Below, piece after piece: positions 55,574-64,000 of a stretch of 64,000 nt of DNA. Position 1 is the first letter of the stretch. Each line of letters opens with the position of its first letter. The notes under the pieces are model-generated. The model did no database searches and had not been told where the DNA came from. It was given only the letters and a program-made list of their open reading frames with translations. The DNA is from Bacillus sp. OV322. GTDB taxonomy: Bacteria > Bacillota > Bacilli > Bacillales > DSM-1321. The position numbers and the translations under genes were made by a program. The stretch covers positions 186,001-250,000 of the forward strand of contig NZ_FOMA01000001.1 in the NCBI RefSeq assembly GCF_900112495.1. The letters run 5' to 3'.

Positions 55574-56386
55574 TCATTTAAGATTGAATTTTTCTTCAAG
55601 GAATACAGCAATTCCGTCTTCTTCATTGCTGAGCGTGATTTCATCGGCCATTTCTTTTAATTCAGCGAGACCATTTCCCATCGCGACGCCAGTACCTGCA
55701 TATTTTATCATTTCAAAATCATTATCTTCATCGCCAAAAGCAATGATTCTTTCTCTTGGAATGTTAAAATATTTTGCGACCCTTTCCAATCCTACCGCTT
55801 TGTTTAAGCCGGATTTAACGATTTCAATTACATGGAACGGATCAGCCCATCTGCGGTGATCGATTACTTCTGCATGCACGTCTGATAAATGCTCCCTGAT
55901 TTGGGCGACATGCTGGGCATCAGTATGTATGAGCATGCTTGTTGGGGGCACATTAAGAAAACTTCTAAGGTCGCCTGTTGTGATAACAGGATTTCCCATG
56001 CGCATGATATCAATCAGCTTTTCGTCATGATAATGGAAGTAAACATCATCTATGACTTCTGCAACAATATTGTGATAGTGGAAGCTGTCACATGCATCTA
56101 CAATTTGTTTGGCGACATCTATATCCAGCGGAGAATGATATGTTCCAAAGCTTTTATCTAATGGATGGTGAACAAATGCACCATTGAAGTTGACGATCGG
56201 TGTAGTCAGCCCGAGCTCCTGATAATAAACCTCGCACGAGCGGAAAGGCCTTCCTGTAGAAATCATGACTTCGTGACCTCTGTCTTTTAATTGGGAAAGA
56301 ACCTTTTTTGAACGCGGAGATATGGACTTATTGTCAGTAAGCAATGTTCCATCTAGATCTAATGCGATTAAGTATTTTTCAGCCAT
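55574..56386 (-). CDS. yitU: HAD-family (Cof-type) phosphatase YitU
   Basis: The 270-residue protein has the HAD motifs: D10-x-D12 in ALDLDGTLL, Thr in MISTGRPF, Lys in KSGLNKAVGL and GDEDNDFEMI. It is a type IIB (Cof) HAD phosphatase. B. subtilis YitU can remove phosphate from a riboflavin precursor (ARPP) together with YcsE and YwtE. AGGGTGAC precedes the start. Divergent from yitV, as in B. subtilis. Confidence 0.88.
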   Translation of the reverse strand: MAEKYLIALDLDGTLLTDNKSISPRSKKVLSQLKDRGHEVMISTGRPFRSCEVYYQELGLTTPIVNFNGAFVHHPLDKSFGTYHSPLDIDVAKQIVDACDSFHYHNIVAEVIDDVYFHYHDEKLIDIMRMGNPVITTGDLRSFLNVPPTSMLIHTDAQHVAQIREHLSDVHAEVIDHRRWADPFHVIEIVKSGLNKAVGLERVAKYFNIPRERIIAFGDEDNDFEMIKYAGTGVAMGNGLAELKEMADEITLSNEEDGIAVFLEEKFNLK

Positions 56387-56543
56387 AAGGTCACCCTCTG
56401 TTTTCAGTATTGTATTACATGCTATAATATTAAGTTTACTTCCATTTTAAGCGAAAGTTAAATCTTTTTCATTCTTTGGACATTCCTGTATAGTAAAAAT
56501 ATATAACATATATTAAATAGTATTCACGATGGAGGGATTTTCA

Positions 56544-57332
56544 TTGGTGGTCATTGAAAAGGAAAGGATAGGGGATATACCTGTCCTGCATATAGCCCAA
56601 AAAGAAAGATATGATGAAAAACTTCCTTTTATCATTTTCATACATGGATTTACGAGCGCTAAGGAGCATAATCTTCATTATGCCTATTTAATGGCTGAAA
56701 AAGGATTCAGGGTCCTTCTGCCTGATGCTGTTTATCACGGCGAGCGCTCTCAGGGGTACAGTGAAACTCAACTAATGATGCGATTCTGGGGCACGGTTGT
56801 ACAAACCATTAAGGAAATCGAAATCTTAAAGAATGATCTGCTGAATAGAAATTTGATTTTACCGGATAAAATAGGCATATCGGGGACTTCGATGGGCGGT
56901 ATTGTAACGAATGGTGCCATGGCAGTATATAAATGGATCAGTGCGGGTGTCAGCCTTATGGGCAATCCTTCTTATGTTAAATATGCCCGGATGCAAATGG
57001 AAAACATCCAAAAACATGCAGCGGATATAAACATCCCCCAGCAGGAAATGAATAAACAGCTTGAGCTGATCCGCGACTATGACCTCAGCCTGCACAGCGA
57101 TAAGCTTGCAGGCAGGCCGATGCTGTATTGGCACGGCGCCAAAGACCCTGTAGTCCCATATAAACACGCATCCGACTTTTATGAGTCCATGCGCCCGGCT
57201 TATGCCCATGCAAAGGGAAAGCTGCAGTTTATCCTGGATAAACAGGCAGGACATAAAGTAAGCAGGGAAGGTGTACTGAAAACAGCTGAATGGTTTGAAA
57301 CCTTTTTGGGACAAGCAGGGCAAAAAGCTTAA
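56544..57332 (+). CDS. yitV: alpha/beta-hydrolase esterase YitV
   Basis: The 262-residue protein is a serine hydrolase: FIHGFTSAKEHNLH oxyanion region, nucleophile Ser in ISGTSMGGIVTNG, acid in WHGAKDPVVPY and His in KQAGHKVSREG. Start is TTG 56544 with GGAGGG seven bases upstream, matching the B. subtilis YitV start; the ATG at 56529 includes the ribosome site itself. Substrate unknown. Confidence 0.88.
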   Translation: MVVIEKERIGDIPVLHIAQKERYDEKLPFIIFIHGFTSAKEHNLHYAYLMAEKGFRVLLPDAVYHGERSQGYSETQLMMRFWGTVVQTIKEIEILKNDLLNRNLILPDKIGISGTSMGGIVTNGAMAVYKWISAGVSLMGNPSYVKYARMQMENIQKHAADINIPQQEMNKQLELIRDYDLSLHSDKLAGRPMLYWHGAKDPVVPYKHASDFYESMRPAYAHAKGKLQFILDKQAGHKVSREGVLKTAEWFETFLGQAGQKA

Positions 57333-57395
57333 CTCACGTGACATACAATGTTATGATAAAAAGCATAAGAAAGATTCAGTGAAGGAGTGAAATAC

Positions 57396-57704
57396 ATGGA
57401 CCAGGATTTAAAAGATAACATTATGGGGGCTTTAGAACAGGTCATCGACCCTGAACTTGGCATAGATATAGTAAATTTAGGTTTAGTTTATGATGCTGAT
57501 TTGAATGAAGAAGGTCTGGCTACTGTGACCATGACACTGACTGCTATGGGCTGCCCTCTTGCCGGCACCATTGTGGATCAAGTGAAATATGTGCTTGAGG
57601 ATATTCCGGAAATTAAAGAAACAGAAGTAAATATTGTCTGGAATCCGCCTTGGACAAAGGATAGAATGTCACGATATGCCAAGATTGCCCTAGGGATTAA
57701 GTAA
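57396..57704 (+). CDS. yitW: MIP18/DUF59 iron-sulfur assembly protein YitW
   Basis: The 102-residue protein is a single DUF59 domain: IDPELGIDIVNLGLVYD, the conserved Cys in TAMGCPLAGTI and NIVWNPPWTKDRMS. SufT/YitW-type proteins help in iron-sulfur cluster maturation. GAAGGAGTG ribosome site before ATG 57396. Its place after yitV is as in B. subtilis. Confidence 0.92.
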   Translation: MDQDLKDNIMGALEQVIDPELGIDIVNLGLVYDADLNEEGLATVTMTLTAMGCPLAGTIVDQVKYVLEDIPEIKETEVNIVWNPPWTKDRMSRYAKIALGIK

Positions 57705-57762
57705 TACCGAGAGTACGGAAAACAAAGAATATATATAAATTTTAACAATGATGGACATTAAG

Positions 57763-57841
57763 CCGGAATCTGCAAAACGGGAATGACAAAAGGCAGCAGC
57801 CTTTTAGAAGATTTTTGTTTTGTTGAATTCCGGTTTTTTGC
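57763..57841 (+). terminator. long inverted repeat after yitW, possible terminator
   Basis: AAGCCGGAAT and AATTCCGGTTTTTT arms with internal CAAAA/TTTTG pairing and AAAGGC/GCCTTTT hairpin. The remaining 250 bp before moaA show nothing recognisable. Confidence 0.45.
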
Positions 57842-58090
57842 ATGGTCATTTATTGCTCCTGAAGCTGCATATCATAAACAGATTAGACTTGCGGCAAAAA
57901 CCTTAAGCTGATTATTGTTCAATACTCACAAAAAATGATACAATCAGTTATTATTTCATTATCCCTGTTTTTAAGCAGGACAAAAAAAACGGTGAATGAC
58001 TGTTTGAAAATACCGATTAATCTTTGCAGATATAAATAGATAAAACAATTAACATTTGCTGAACTCATACCTCTAAGGGAGTGAAGAAGT

Positions 58091-59107
58091 TTGTATAACA
58101 CCAAAGTCAAAGACGCTCTGGACAGACCCTTAAGAGACTTGCGGATTTCTGTTATAGATCGTTGCAACTTCAGATGTCAATATTGCATGCCTGCTGAGAT
58201 TTTCAATGAAAATTTTCATTTTCTTCCTAAAAGCGAATTGCTGTCTTATGAGGAAATTGAGCGGACGGCCAGAATATTTGCAAGCCTTGGAGTTGAAAAA
58301 CTGAGGTTGACTGGAGGAGAGCCCCTCCTCAGAAAAGATCTTCCTAAGTTAATTAAGAACTTGTCACAAATTGAAGGAATTAACGATATTGGTTTAACAA
58401 CAAATGGCGTTTTTCTTAAAAGATACGCGAAAGAATTAAAAGAATCAGGTGTGCACCGTGTAAATATCAGCCTAGACAGCATAGATGATGAGCTTTTCAA
58501 GCAAATTAACGGCAGAAATATAGGAACCAAAGCTGTTATGGAAGGCATTCAGGCTGCTAAAGAAGCAGGGCTGGGTGTTAAAGTAAACATGGTTGTTAAA
58601 AAAGGGCTGAATGAGAATCAAATCCTGCCAATGGCACGTTTTTGCCTTAAAGAAGGAATACAGCTCCGTTACATCGAGTTCATGGATGTCGGGAGCACAA
58701 ATGGCTGGCAAATGGAAAATGTTGTGACAAAGAAAGAAATTATTGACCTGCTGCAATCTGAATTCGAAATTGAACCGGCAGAAGCAGATTATTATGGTGA
58801 GGTGGCAAAAAGATATCGCTACAAGGGTACAGATACCGAAGTCGGATTTATCACCTCTGTTTCAGAATCGTTCTGCGGCAGCTGCACCAGGGCAAGACTT
58901 TCGGCAAACGGAAGCCTTTATACCTGCTTGTTTAATGGAAACGGACACGATATAAAGGGACTTCTGCGGTCTGAAATGACTGACAGCGAATTGACTGATC
59001 ATATTGTTTCCCTCTGGAATCACCGGAAAGATAGATACTCAGATGAACGGGCAGAAGGCAAAAACATCCATCAGGAAAAAATTGAAATGTCCTATATAGG
59101 CGGCTGA
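58091..59107 (+). CDS. moaA: GTP 3',8-cyclase MoaA
   Basis: This radical-SAM enzyme starts molybdenum-cofactor synthesis from GTP. The 338-residue protein has the SAM cluster motif C25-x3-C29-x2-C32 ([10 protein letters not shown]), [12 protein letters not shown], and the C-terminal second cluster [18 protein letters not shown]; it ends in the conserved GG. Start is TTG 58091 behind AAGGGAG. No other moa gene is nearby. It lies between yitW and arg genes, a place not used in B. subtilis. Confidence 0.94.
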   Translation: MYNTKVKDALDRPLRDLRISVIDRCNFRCQYCMPAEIFNENFHFLPKSELLSYEEIERTARIFASLGVEKLRLTGGEPLLRKDLPKLIKNLSQIEGINDIGLTTNGVFLKRYAKELKESGVHRVNISLDSIDDELFKQINGRNIGTKAVMEGIQAAKEAGLGVKVNMVVKKGLNENQILPMARFCLKEGIQLRYIEFMDVGSTNGWQMENVVTKKEIIDLLQSEFEIEPAEADYYGEVAKRYRYKGTDTEVGFITSVSESFCGSCTRARLSANGSLYTCLFNGNGHDIKGLLRSEMTDSELTDHIVSLWNHRKDRYSDERAEGKNIHQEKIEMSYIGG

Positions 59108-59111
59108 GAAC

Positions 59112-59148
59112 AAAAAAGATCTGATTTTGCAATCAGGTCTTTTTTTGT
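59112..59148 (+). terminator. terminator of moaA
   Basis: AAAAGATCTGATT and AATCAGGTCTTTTTTT around TTGC. Confidence 0.9.
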
Positions 59149-59255
59149 CTCTTTTTTAGGTTCTATATTAAATGTTGGGGTTCCCACACAATGTAAAGCC
59201 AAAAAAATGCACGTAATCATCCAGTTTTTTATAATTGAGTTGACGAGAAATGCAT

Positions 59256-59450
59256 TCATGCTGAGATCCTGTCAAACCTCATACCTGTCCATTTTGCCAG
59301 TCCCCTACCAAGAAAGTCCATGACTTTCGGATACAGAAAATCAAGCCCTTGAAAATATTTGAAAGACAGACGCTGCTCTTCTATAAAAGGCGGCCGCTGT
59401 GCATCCCAGTACGGATTCAGAACCGTAGACTGCACAACTAACTTAAGTTC
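59256..59450 (-). pseudogene. gene fragment, protein C-terminus of unknown family
   Basis: The minus strand holds 64 protein-like codons ending at TGA (59258-59256): VVQSTVLNPYWDAQRPPF, then KYFQGLDFLYPKVMDFLG and LAKWTGMRFDRISA. The frame is closed upstream by a TAA at 59453 and has no start. The aromatic-rich, ordered composition suggests a real gene end cut off. Family not recognised. Confidence 0.4.
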
Positions 59451-59652
59451 TTACGAAATTGATGAACTGGCAAGGATGGTTTTACATGTAGGTGATAAGG
59501 CGACCAGTGCCTTTATACAACAAATTCGACGAAGACTTTCTATCTTGGAAAGACCGTTAGTAATCGTCAGAGGAGACCAAAAAAGTTATATTTATGCTAA
59601 CATTAATCCCAAATATGCTCAAATGGTTTTAACTATCTTACGAACCTTTTAG
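59440..59652 (+). pseudogene. gene fragment, plus strand, unknown family
   Basis: From about 59440 the plus strand reads LSSYEIDELARMVLHVGDKA, then RRRLSILERPLVIVRGDQKS and YANINPKYAQMVLTILRTF before TAG 59650-59652. An upstream extension to TTG 59359 is antisense to the other fragment and lacks a ribosome site, so this looks like a truncated 3' part. Function unknown. Confidence 0.35.
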
Positions 59653-59776
59653 AACTTTTGACTGCCATAAAAAGCTTGGGATAAAGAAGGATTAACACCA
59701 GCCCAAAGAATAGGGATAACTGATAAGTTTTTTACAATGAAAGATATAATTTATTTACGATAGAGGAGGAACCATT

Positions 59777-60208
59777 CTGGATAAGACCAAGGTTATGGCT
59801 TATTTTAGTGCAGCGGGTGATGAATTTCCTGTGGATGCAGTTACCACCGCTCTTGGTATTGTGTCTACAAATACTTATAAAAAAGGAGATGTTATCGAAA
59901 GACCTGATAATCCCAATCTTGTATCCACCAAAATAAGATATAGAAAAGAAACTAATTGGACTTTAAGCACTGGATACCAGGAATCATATGACATAAATAA
60001 TCAGTTGAGTGTAATTCAAAAATCGCTTGAAGGGAAAACGGAACAATTAAAACATCTCAAGGAGAAATATGCTTTAGAGTTTCTTTTTATGGTAGTGATT
60101 CAAGTTGAGAATAACGAATCGCCAGCAATGTATTTACAGAAAGACATTATTAATTTTGCTAGTTCAATTCAAGCGGAAATTCATTTTGATTTATATATAT
60201 TTAGTTAA
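59777..60208 (+). CDS. DUF4279 protein, apparent non-standard start codon
   Basis: The protein (about 143 residues) has the DUF4279 pattern: DKTKVMAYFSAAGDEFPVD, then KGDVIERPDNPN and a C-terminal ESPAMYLQKDIINFASSIQ block. The family starts (M)DKTKVMAYFS, which places the start at CTG 59777 or ATT 59774, both correctly spaced from GAGGAGGAAC. The ATG at 59795 is inside the conserved part and has no site. DUF4279 proteins often occur beside toxin genes as immunity-like proteins; that role is inference. A terminator follows. Confidence 0.6.
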   Translation: MDKTKVMAYFSAAGDEFPVDAVTTALGIVSTNTYKKGDVIERPDNPNLVSTKIRYRKETNWTLSTGYQESYDINNQLSVIQKSLEGKTEQLKHLKEKYALEFLFMVVIQVENNESPAMYLQKDIINFASSIQAEIHFDLYIFS

Positions 60209-60211
60209 ATT

Positions 60212-60248
60212 AAAAACGCTGTTGATGTAGGAAATCAACAGCGTTTTC
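60212..60248 (+). terminator. terminator of DUF4279 gene
   Basis: AAAAACGCTGTTGAT and ATCAACAGCGTTTTC around GTAGGAA. Confidence 0.88.
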
Positions 60249-60375
60249 TTATGTGAGTATATGTGTGAGTTGCTCTGAGATTTCCTGTAAAAACAAGATG
60301 TGTTTTACCTTGCTTACACCTCAACACTGAACCCGTTACTATGCAATCAGATCTTTTTTTTTTCTCTTTTTTTAA

Positions 60376-60599
60376 GGCTTTTTCTTAATGATCGATGTTT
60401 TTTAATGAGTTCTAAGAGGTGATCTCATTATTAAATGGGGTTGATTGGAGTGGAAGGTGCGAGACTCCTGTGGGATTAGCGGGAAGGTGAGACCCCGCAG
60501 GCGAAGCAGAGGAGGCTCACCGCCCGCCCCACGGAAAGAGAGCATCCTGGAACGGAAATCAACCCCCTTGTTCCATAGCAATAAAGTTTACGAAAAGCC
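60376..60599 (+). repeat. ~225 bp repeat, copy D
   Basis: Full-length copy: GGCTTTTTCTTAATGATCG to AAAGTTTACGAAAAGCC. Core ends GGGGTTGATT and AATCAACCCCC form a 10 bp perfect inverted repeat. Confidence 0.85.
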
Positions 60600-60601
60600 T
60601 A

Positions 60602-60735
60602 TTTAAAATTGTTTTTTTATATGTTCTGTGAAGCGACCCCCGTTTTTAAACCGGGTTGATTGAGTGTAAGGTCCGAGCAGCATTTTGCATGTGAGATTAC
60701 CAGAAGTTCAAGATATCAGCAAAGTTTATTAAACT
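60602..60735 (+). repeat. degenerate copy E of the repeat, in tandem with copy D
   Basis: ATTGTTTTTTTATATGTTCTG, CGGGTTGATTGAGTGTAAGG and later AGCAAAGTTTATTAAACTG preserve the order of the element with the GC-rich core mostly lost. Confidence 0.6.
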
Positions 60736-60790
60736 GTTTTCTTTGTATTCATTATGGGAAGGGATGAATGAGTAATTAAAAATATCTAAA

Positions 60791-60836
60791 AATTTATAAA
60801 AATACAATTGATTTAATTTTTATTCAATCATATAAT
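60791..60836 (+). promoter_or_regulatory. argC promoter with two ARG boxes
   Basis: Promoter TTGATT (60808-60813), 17 bp, TATAAT (60831-60836). The box at 60791-60808 (ATAAAAATACAAT) and the inverted one at 60814-60831 (minus strand TTGAATAAAAATT) match the AhrC/ArgR consensus core GAATAAAAATGCAA. Repression by the arginine repressor is expected. Confidence 0.65.
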
Positions 60837-60881
60837 AGTAGAAATAAAGAGCCGGCGCGTCCGGGGAGTGGAGATGATATC

Positions 60882-61913
60882 TTGAAGGCATCCATTGTTG
60901 GAGCATCAGGCTACAGCGGTTTGGAGTTGATCCGTATTCTGGATAATCATCCGGGAATAGAGGTTGTTTCCGTGCATGGATCTTCTTCTGGAATCAGGGG
61001 TATGACGGATGAATATGCACACTTAATGCATAAAAATATGAATATTCTAGAGTTTGATCCTGGCGGAATAGCATCCGCATCAGAATTGGTTTTTGTTGCT
61101 GCTCCTTCGGGGGTTTCAGCAGAGCTTGTGTCGGCATTACATAACTATGATGTGAAGATTATTGATTTATCAGGTGATTTAAGGCTCAAAACGCCTGGAG
61201 AATATGAAAGATGGTATAAGCATAAAGCTGCACCCCAGGAACTTGTTAATGAAGCGGTGTATGGCCTTTCAGAGTGGAATGCAGCATCTATAGAAAATGC
61301 GGGAATCATAGCAAACCCAGGGTGTTATGCTACTGCTGCACTGCTGGGTCTCGCCCCGCTAATTACTGAAAACTTAGCAGCGGGTGACATAGTGATTGAT
61401 GCAAAGTCCGGGGTATCGGGCGCAGGAAAGGCACACACAGCGATGAGCCATTTCAGCGAGATGAACGAAAACTTAAAAATTTATAAAGTGAATCAGCATC
61501 AGCATATTCCTGAAATCGAGCAGCAGCTTTCATCCTGGTCATACGGAAATGAACCAATCACCTTCAATACTCATTTGATTCCGATGACAAGAGGGATCAT
61601 GGCAACCATGCATATTGCATTAAAACAAGAAGTTTCGGCATCACAATTAGCTGAATTATATAAAAGCACATATGAAAGTAATCCATTTGTCCGAATACAA
61701 AACCTTGGAACATTTCCATGCACAAAGCAGGTGTATGGCAGCAACTTCTGCGATATAGGTGTTTCATATGATGAAAGGACAAAGAAAGCAACCATTGTTT
61801 CTGTAATAGATAATCTTGTGAAAGGAGCGGCAGGCCAGGCAATCCAAAATGCAAATATAATGATGGGCCTTAAAGAAGAGACAGGATTGCTGAATATTCC
61901 TGTATATCCTTAA
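60882..61913 (+). CDS. argC: N-acetyl-gamma-glutamyl-phosphate reductase
   Basis: It reduces N-acetylglutamyl phosphate to the semialdehyde with NADPH. The 343-residue protein begins KASIVGASGYSGLELIRIL (nucleotide-binding GxxGxxG) and has the catalytic Cys148 in NPGCYATAALLGL, plus HQHIPEIEQQL. Start is TTG 60882 behind GGGGAGTGGAG. First gene of the argCJBD operon, as in B. subtilis. Confidence 0.95.
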   Translation: MKASIVGASGYSGLELIRILDNHPGIEVVSVHGSSSGIRGMTDEYAHLMHKNMNILEFDPGGIASASELVFVAAPSGVSAELVSALHNYDVKIIDLSGDLRLKTPGEYERWYKHKAAPQELVNEAVYGLSEWNAASIENAGIIANPGCYATAALLGLAPLITENLAAGDIVIDAKSGVSGAGKAHTAMSHFSEMNENLKIYKVNQHQHIPEIEQQLSSWSYGNEPITFNTHLIPMTRGIMATMHIALKQEVSASQLAELYKSTYESNPFVRIQNLGTFPCTKQVYGSNFCDIGVSYDERTKKATIVSVIDNLVKGAAGQAIQNANIMMGLKEETGLLNIPVYP

Positions 61914-61933
61914 AACAAAACCGGAGGGCTAAA

Positions 61934-63166
61934 ATGAAAATCTTGCAGCAGGCTGGAAACATAGAACAAATGACAAATGGAAGTATAGTCTCGCCGATAG
62001 GATTTAAAGCGGGAGGCGTGCATGCCGGTTTGCGGTATTCAAAAAAAGACATCGGGATGATTTTTACAAAACTGCCTGCAAGCTGTGCAGCGGTTTACAC
62101 GCAAAGCGAAGTGAGAGCAGCACCGCTTGAAGTTACACAGAATAGTATTAATGCAGAAGGGAAGCTTCATGGAATCATTGTCAACAGCGCCTGTGCAAAT
62201 GCATGTACCGGAAAACAGGGACTTTTGGATGCATATGAAACAAGAGAAATGATGGGGGATAAATTCAATCTTCCTTCCCGCTATTTTGCAGTCGCCTCCA
62301 CAGGTGTAATTGGAGAATACCTGGAAATGGATAAAATTAAAAAAGGAATCAGCATGATAGAGACCACTTCCAATGCCGGGGCCGCCAAGGATTTTGAAGA
62401 AGCCATATTAACAACAGACACAGTGACAAAAAGCTGCAGCTACCGGGCTGTCATTGATGGAAAAACAATTACAATGGGCGGCGCCGCAAAAGGATCAGGC
62501 ATGATACATCCAAACATGGCAACAATGCTTGGCTTCATTACTACCGATGCGAACGTGGAATCTGCAGAACTAAAAGCAGCGCTTTGCCAAGCTGCAGATG
62601 CTTCCTTTAACCAAATCACCGTAGACGGAGATACATCAACCAATGATATGGTGCTGATATTGGCAAATGGTGCTGCCGGGAACAGGCCGCTTACTTCCTT
62701 ACACCCGGAATGGGATGTATTTCTCGGACTGCTGAAGGCTGTTGCAGAGAATCTTGCAAAGCAGATTGCCCGGGACGGAGAAGGAGCTACAAAGCTTATT
62801 GAAGTAAACGTCACAGGAATGAAAACGAAGCAGGCCGCACAGCAGATGGCGAAGGTCATTGTGGGTTCAAGTCTTGTAAAAACGGCAGCTTATGGAGCAG
62901 ACGCCAATTGGGGGAGGATTATAGCAGCAATGGGCAGAAGCGGGCATAAGTTCAATCCTGAGGCAGCAGATATTTTATTTGGCGATATTCTGGTCTTCAA
63001 GGAAGGAGAGCCGCATCCATTTTCGGAGGACGCCGCAAAAAAGTACTTAGAAGAAGACTCCATCACCATTACCGTCCATTTAAAGGAAGGCCATGAAGCG
63101 GGAACGGCATGGGGCTGTGATCTTACCTATGATTATGTAAAAATCAATGCCAGCTACCGGACCTAA
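61934..63166 (+). CDS. argJ: bifunctional ornithine acetyltransferase/N-acetylglutamate synthase
   Basis: ArgJ transfers the acetyl group from N-acetylornithine to glutamate, closing the acetyl cycle. The 410-residue protein has the self-cleavage site before Thr197 in PNMATMLGFITTD, KGSGMIHPN, TVDGDTSTNDM and C-terminal GHEAGTAWGCDLTYDYV. Cleavage gives alpha and beta chains. CCGGAGGGC ribosome site; 20 bp from argC. Confidence 0.95.
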   Translation: MKILQQAGNIEQMTNGSIVSPIGFKAGGVHAGLRYSKKDIGMIFTKLPASCAAVYTQSEVRAAPLEVTQNSINAEGKLHGIIVNSACANACTGKQGLLDAYETREMMGDKFNLPSRYFAVASTGVIGEYLEMDKIKKGISMIETTSNAGAAKDFEEAILTTDTVTKSCSYRAVIDGKTITMGGAAKGSGMIHPNMATMLGFITTDANVESAELKAALCQAADASFNQITVDGDTSTNDMVLILANGAAGNRPLTSLHPEWDVFLGLLKAVAENLAKQIARDGEGATKLIEVNVTGMKTKQAAQQMAKVIVGSSLVKTAAYGADANWGRIIAAMGRSGHKFNPEAADILFGDILVFKEGEPHPFSEDAAKKYLEEDSITITVHLKEGHEAGTAWGCDLTYDYVKINASYRT

Positions 63167-63172
63167 AGGAGA

Positions 63173-63952
63173 ATGTATATGGCTGTATTAGTGTTAAAGT
63201 GCGGAGGCAGCATTATTGATAATCTTTCTGGCGCTTTTTTTGAAAGTATAAAAGAACTGCAAAAAGATGGATATAAGATCATCTTTGTCCACGGCGGCGG
63301 TCCTGATATTAATTTGATGCTTGAAAAAAGCGGCATTGTTCCAGCCTTCAAAAATGGCTTAAGAGTTACTACGAAAGAGGTTTTTAATATTGCGGAATTA
63401 ATGCTCTCAGGCAAATCAAATCGCTGTTTGGTGCATAAACTTGAAAGCTGCGGAATACAGACAGTAGGTTTAAATGGTTCTGATGCAGGCATTCTGACGG
63501 GAAGCCCCATTGATGAGTGCAGCCTGGGAGCTGTCGGCAATGTTGAAAAGGTCAATACTGAACTTCTTCAGTTATTGTTTGAAAGAGGATATTGTCCTGT
63601 ACTGACTCCGATTTCCTCTGACGGAAGCGGGGGTAAATTGAATGTAAATGCAGACCTTGCTGCGGGTGCAGTAGCGAAAGAGCTGAGGGCGGAAACTTGC
63701 ATTTTTGTCAGTGATGTACCTGGAGTCATGAAGGATGGCCAAATTATTGAGGAGCTTAACCCGGAAGAAGCTCATGCTTTAATTCAGTCTGGAGAAGTAA
63801 CAGGAGGAATGATTCCAAAGGTGAACACAGCACTGGCGGTTTTGGATAATGGAATTGAAAATGTAATGATTGCCAGCGGGAAAATCGCTTTTTACAAAAA
63901 TGGAGCCTTTACCGGCACCAAATTTTTAAACGAAAAGAGGGTGCTGAATTGA
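63173..63952 (+). CDS. argB: acetylglutamate kinase
   Basis: It phosphorylates N-acetylglutamate with ATP. The 259-residue protein shows LVLKCGGSIID (start, Lys for phosphate), FVHGGGPDINLML (substrate loop) and the DVPGVMKDG and GGMIPKVNTAL segments of the amino-acid kinase family. AAAGGAG site in a 6 bp gap after argJ. Start placed at ATG 63179 is also possible (MAVLVLKCGG). Confidence 0.95.
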   Translation: MYMAVLVLKCGGSIIDNLSGAFFESIKELQKDGYKIIFVHGGGPDINLMLEKSGIVPAFKNGLRVTTKEVFNIAELMLSGKSNRCLVHKLESCGIQTVGLNGSDAGILTGSPIDECSLGAVGNVEKVNTELLQLLFERGYCPVLTPISSDGSGGKLNVNADLAAGAVAKELRAETCIFVSDVPGVMKDGQIIEELNPEEAHALIQSGEVTGGMIPKVNTALAVLDNGIENVMIASGKIAFYKNGAFTGTKFLNEKRVLN

Positions 63953-64000
63953 ATTCTTTATTTCCTACTTACCAGCGCTGGGATATAGAGCCCAAAACGG
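63949..64000 (+). CDS. argD: acetylornithine aminotransferase, start only
   Basis: A TTG at 63949 overlaps the argB stop (ATTGA) and is preceded by AAGAGGGTG. The first 17 codons read NSLFPTYQRWDIEPKT, fitting the ArgD N-terminus (SLF.TY.RWDI). The rest lies outside the window. Confidence 0.8.
   Translation, partial: MNSLFPTYQRWDIEPKT

Overview
The window is a stretch of a Bacillaceae (low-GC Firmicutes) chromosome. Gene order follows the Bacillus subtilis chromosome in several blocks: hmoB-hemEH, yhfI-lplJ-lcfB, comK and yhjDE-sipV, addBA, gerPA-PF, yisK-yisL, yisN-asnO, yitS-yitT and yitU-yitV-yitW, then argC-argJ-argB-argD. Strong Shine-Dalgarno sites, frequent TTG/GTG starts, spore genes (gerP), a competence regulator (comK) and a SigB-type promoter fit this. 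It is not B. subtilis itself: hemY and sbcDC are missing from their usual places, and two families of intergenic repeats occur. A Cytobacillus/Mesobacillus-like organism is a guess.

Layout. 1-2.5 kb: a transporter cut by the window edge, then a decayed liaFSR cell-envelope-stress locus. 2.6-8.4 kb: cold-shock protein, heme monooxygenase, hemE-hemH, a metallo-beta-lactamase fold protein and lipoate ligase. 8.5-17.5 kb: acyl-CoA ligase with a FadR-type box, enoyl-CoA hydratase, HD and NUDIX enzymes, AzlCD amino-acid exporter, M48 protease, YitT-family membrane protein, IDEAL-domain protein, comK. 17.8-30.6 kb: yhjD-like gene, frameshifted yhjE, sipV, then addB and addA. addA is split by a 2.6 kb group II intron. 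30.6-39.4 kb: six-gene gerP operon on the minus strand, yisK, yisL, a redox-type HxlR regulator, yisN, asnO. 39.4-49.8 kb: a maltodextrin locus with an intracellular maltogenic amylase, an ABC importer (SBP plus two permeases), a membrane-anchored GH13 protein lacking catalytic residues, alpha-glucosidase and a LacI-type regulator with several operators. 49.8-60.2 kb: short-chain dehydrogenase, YajQ, DegV/YitS, YitT, two GsiB-type KGG-repeat stress proteins, yitU/V/W, moaA and gene fragments. 60.2-64 kb: repeats and the start of the arginine operon.

Most notable points. (1) The intron sits exactly between the Gln and Ser codons of AddA helicase motif III (GDVKQ|SIYRFR). Its encoded reverse transcriptase is full-length and open, but two of three catalytic aspartates are replaced (N157, G310), so it looks like a maturase kept for splicing an essential-type repair gene. 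(2) The maltodextrin operon encodes a secreted, C-terminally anchored GH13 protein with the nucleophile and transition-state Asp both changed to Asn, probably a sugar-binding pseudoenzyme. (3) liaF, liaS and liaR carry three independent lesions. (4) A ~225 bp repeat with inverted ends occurs in four good copies and one degenerate copy.
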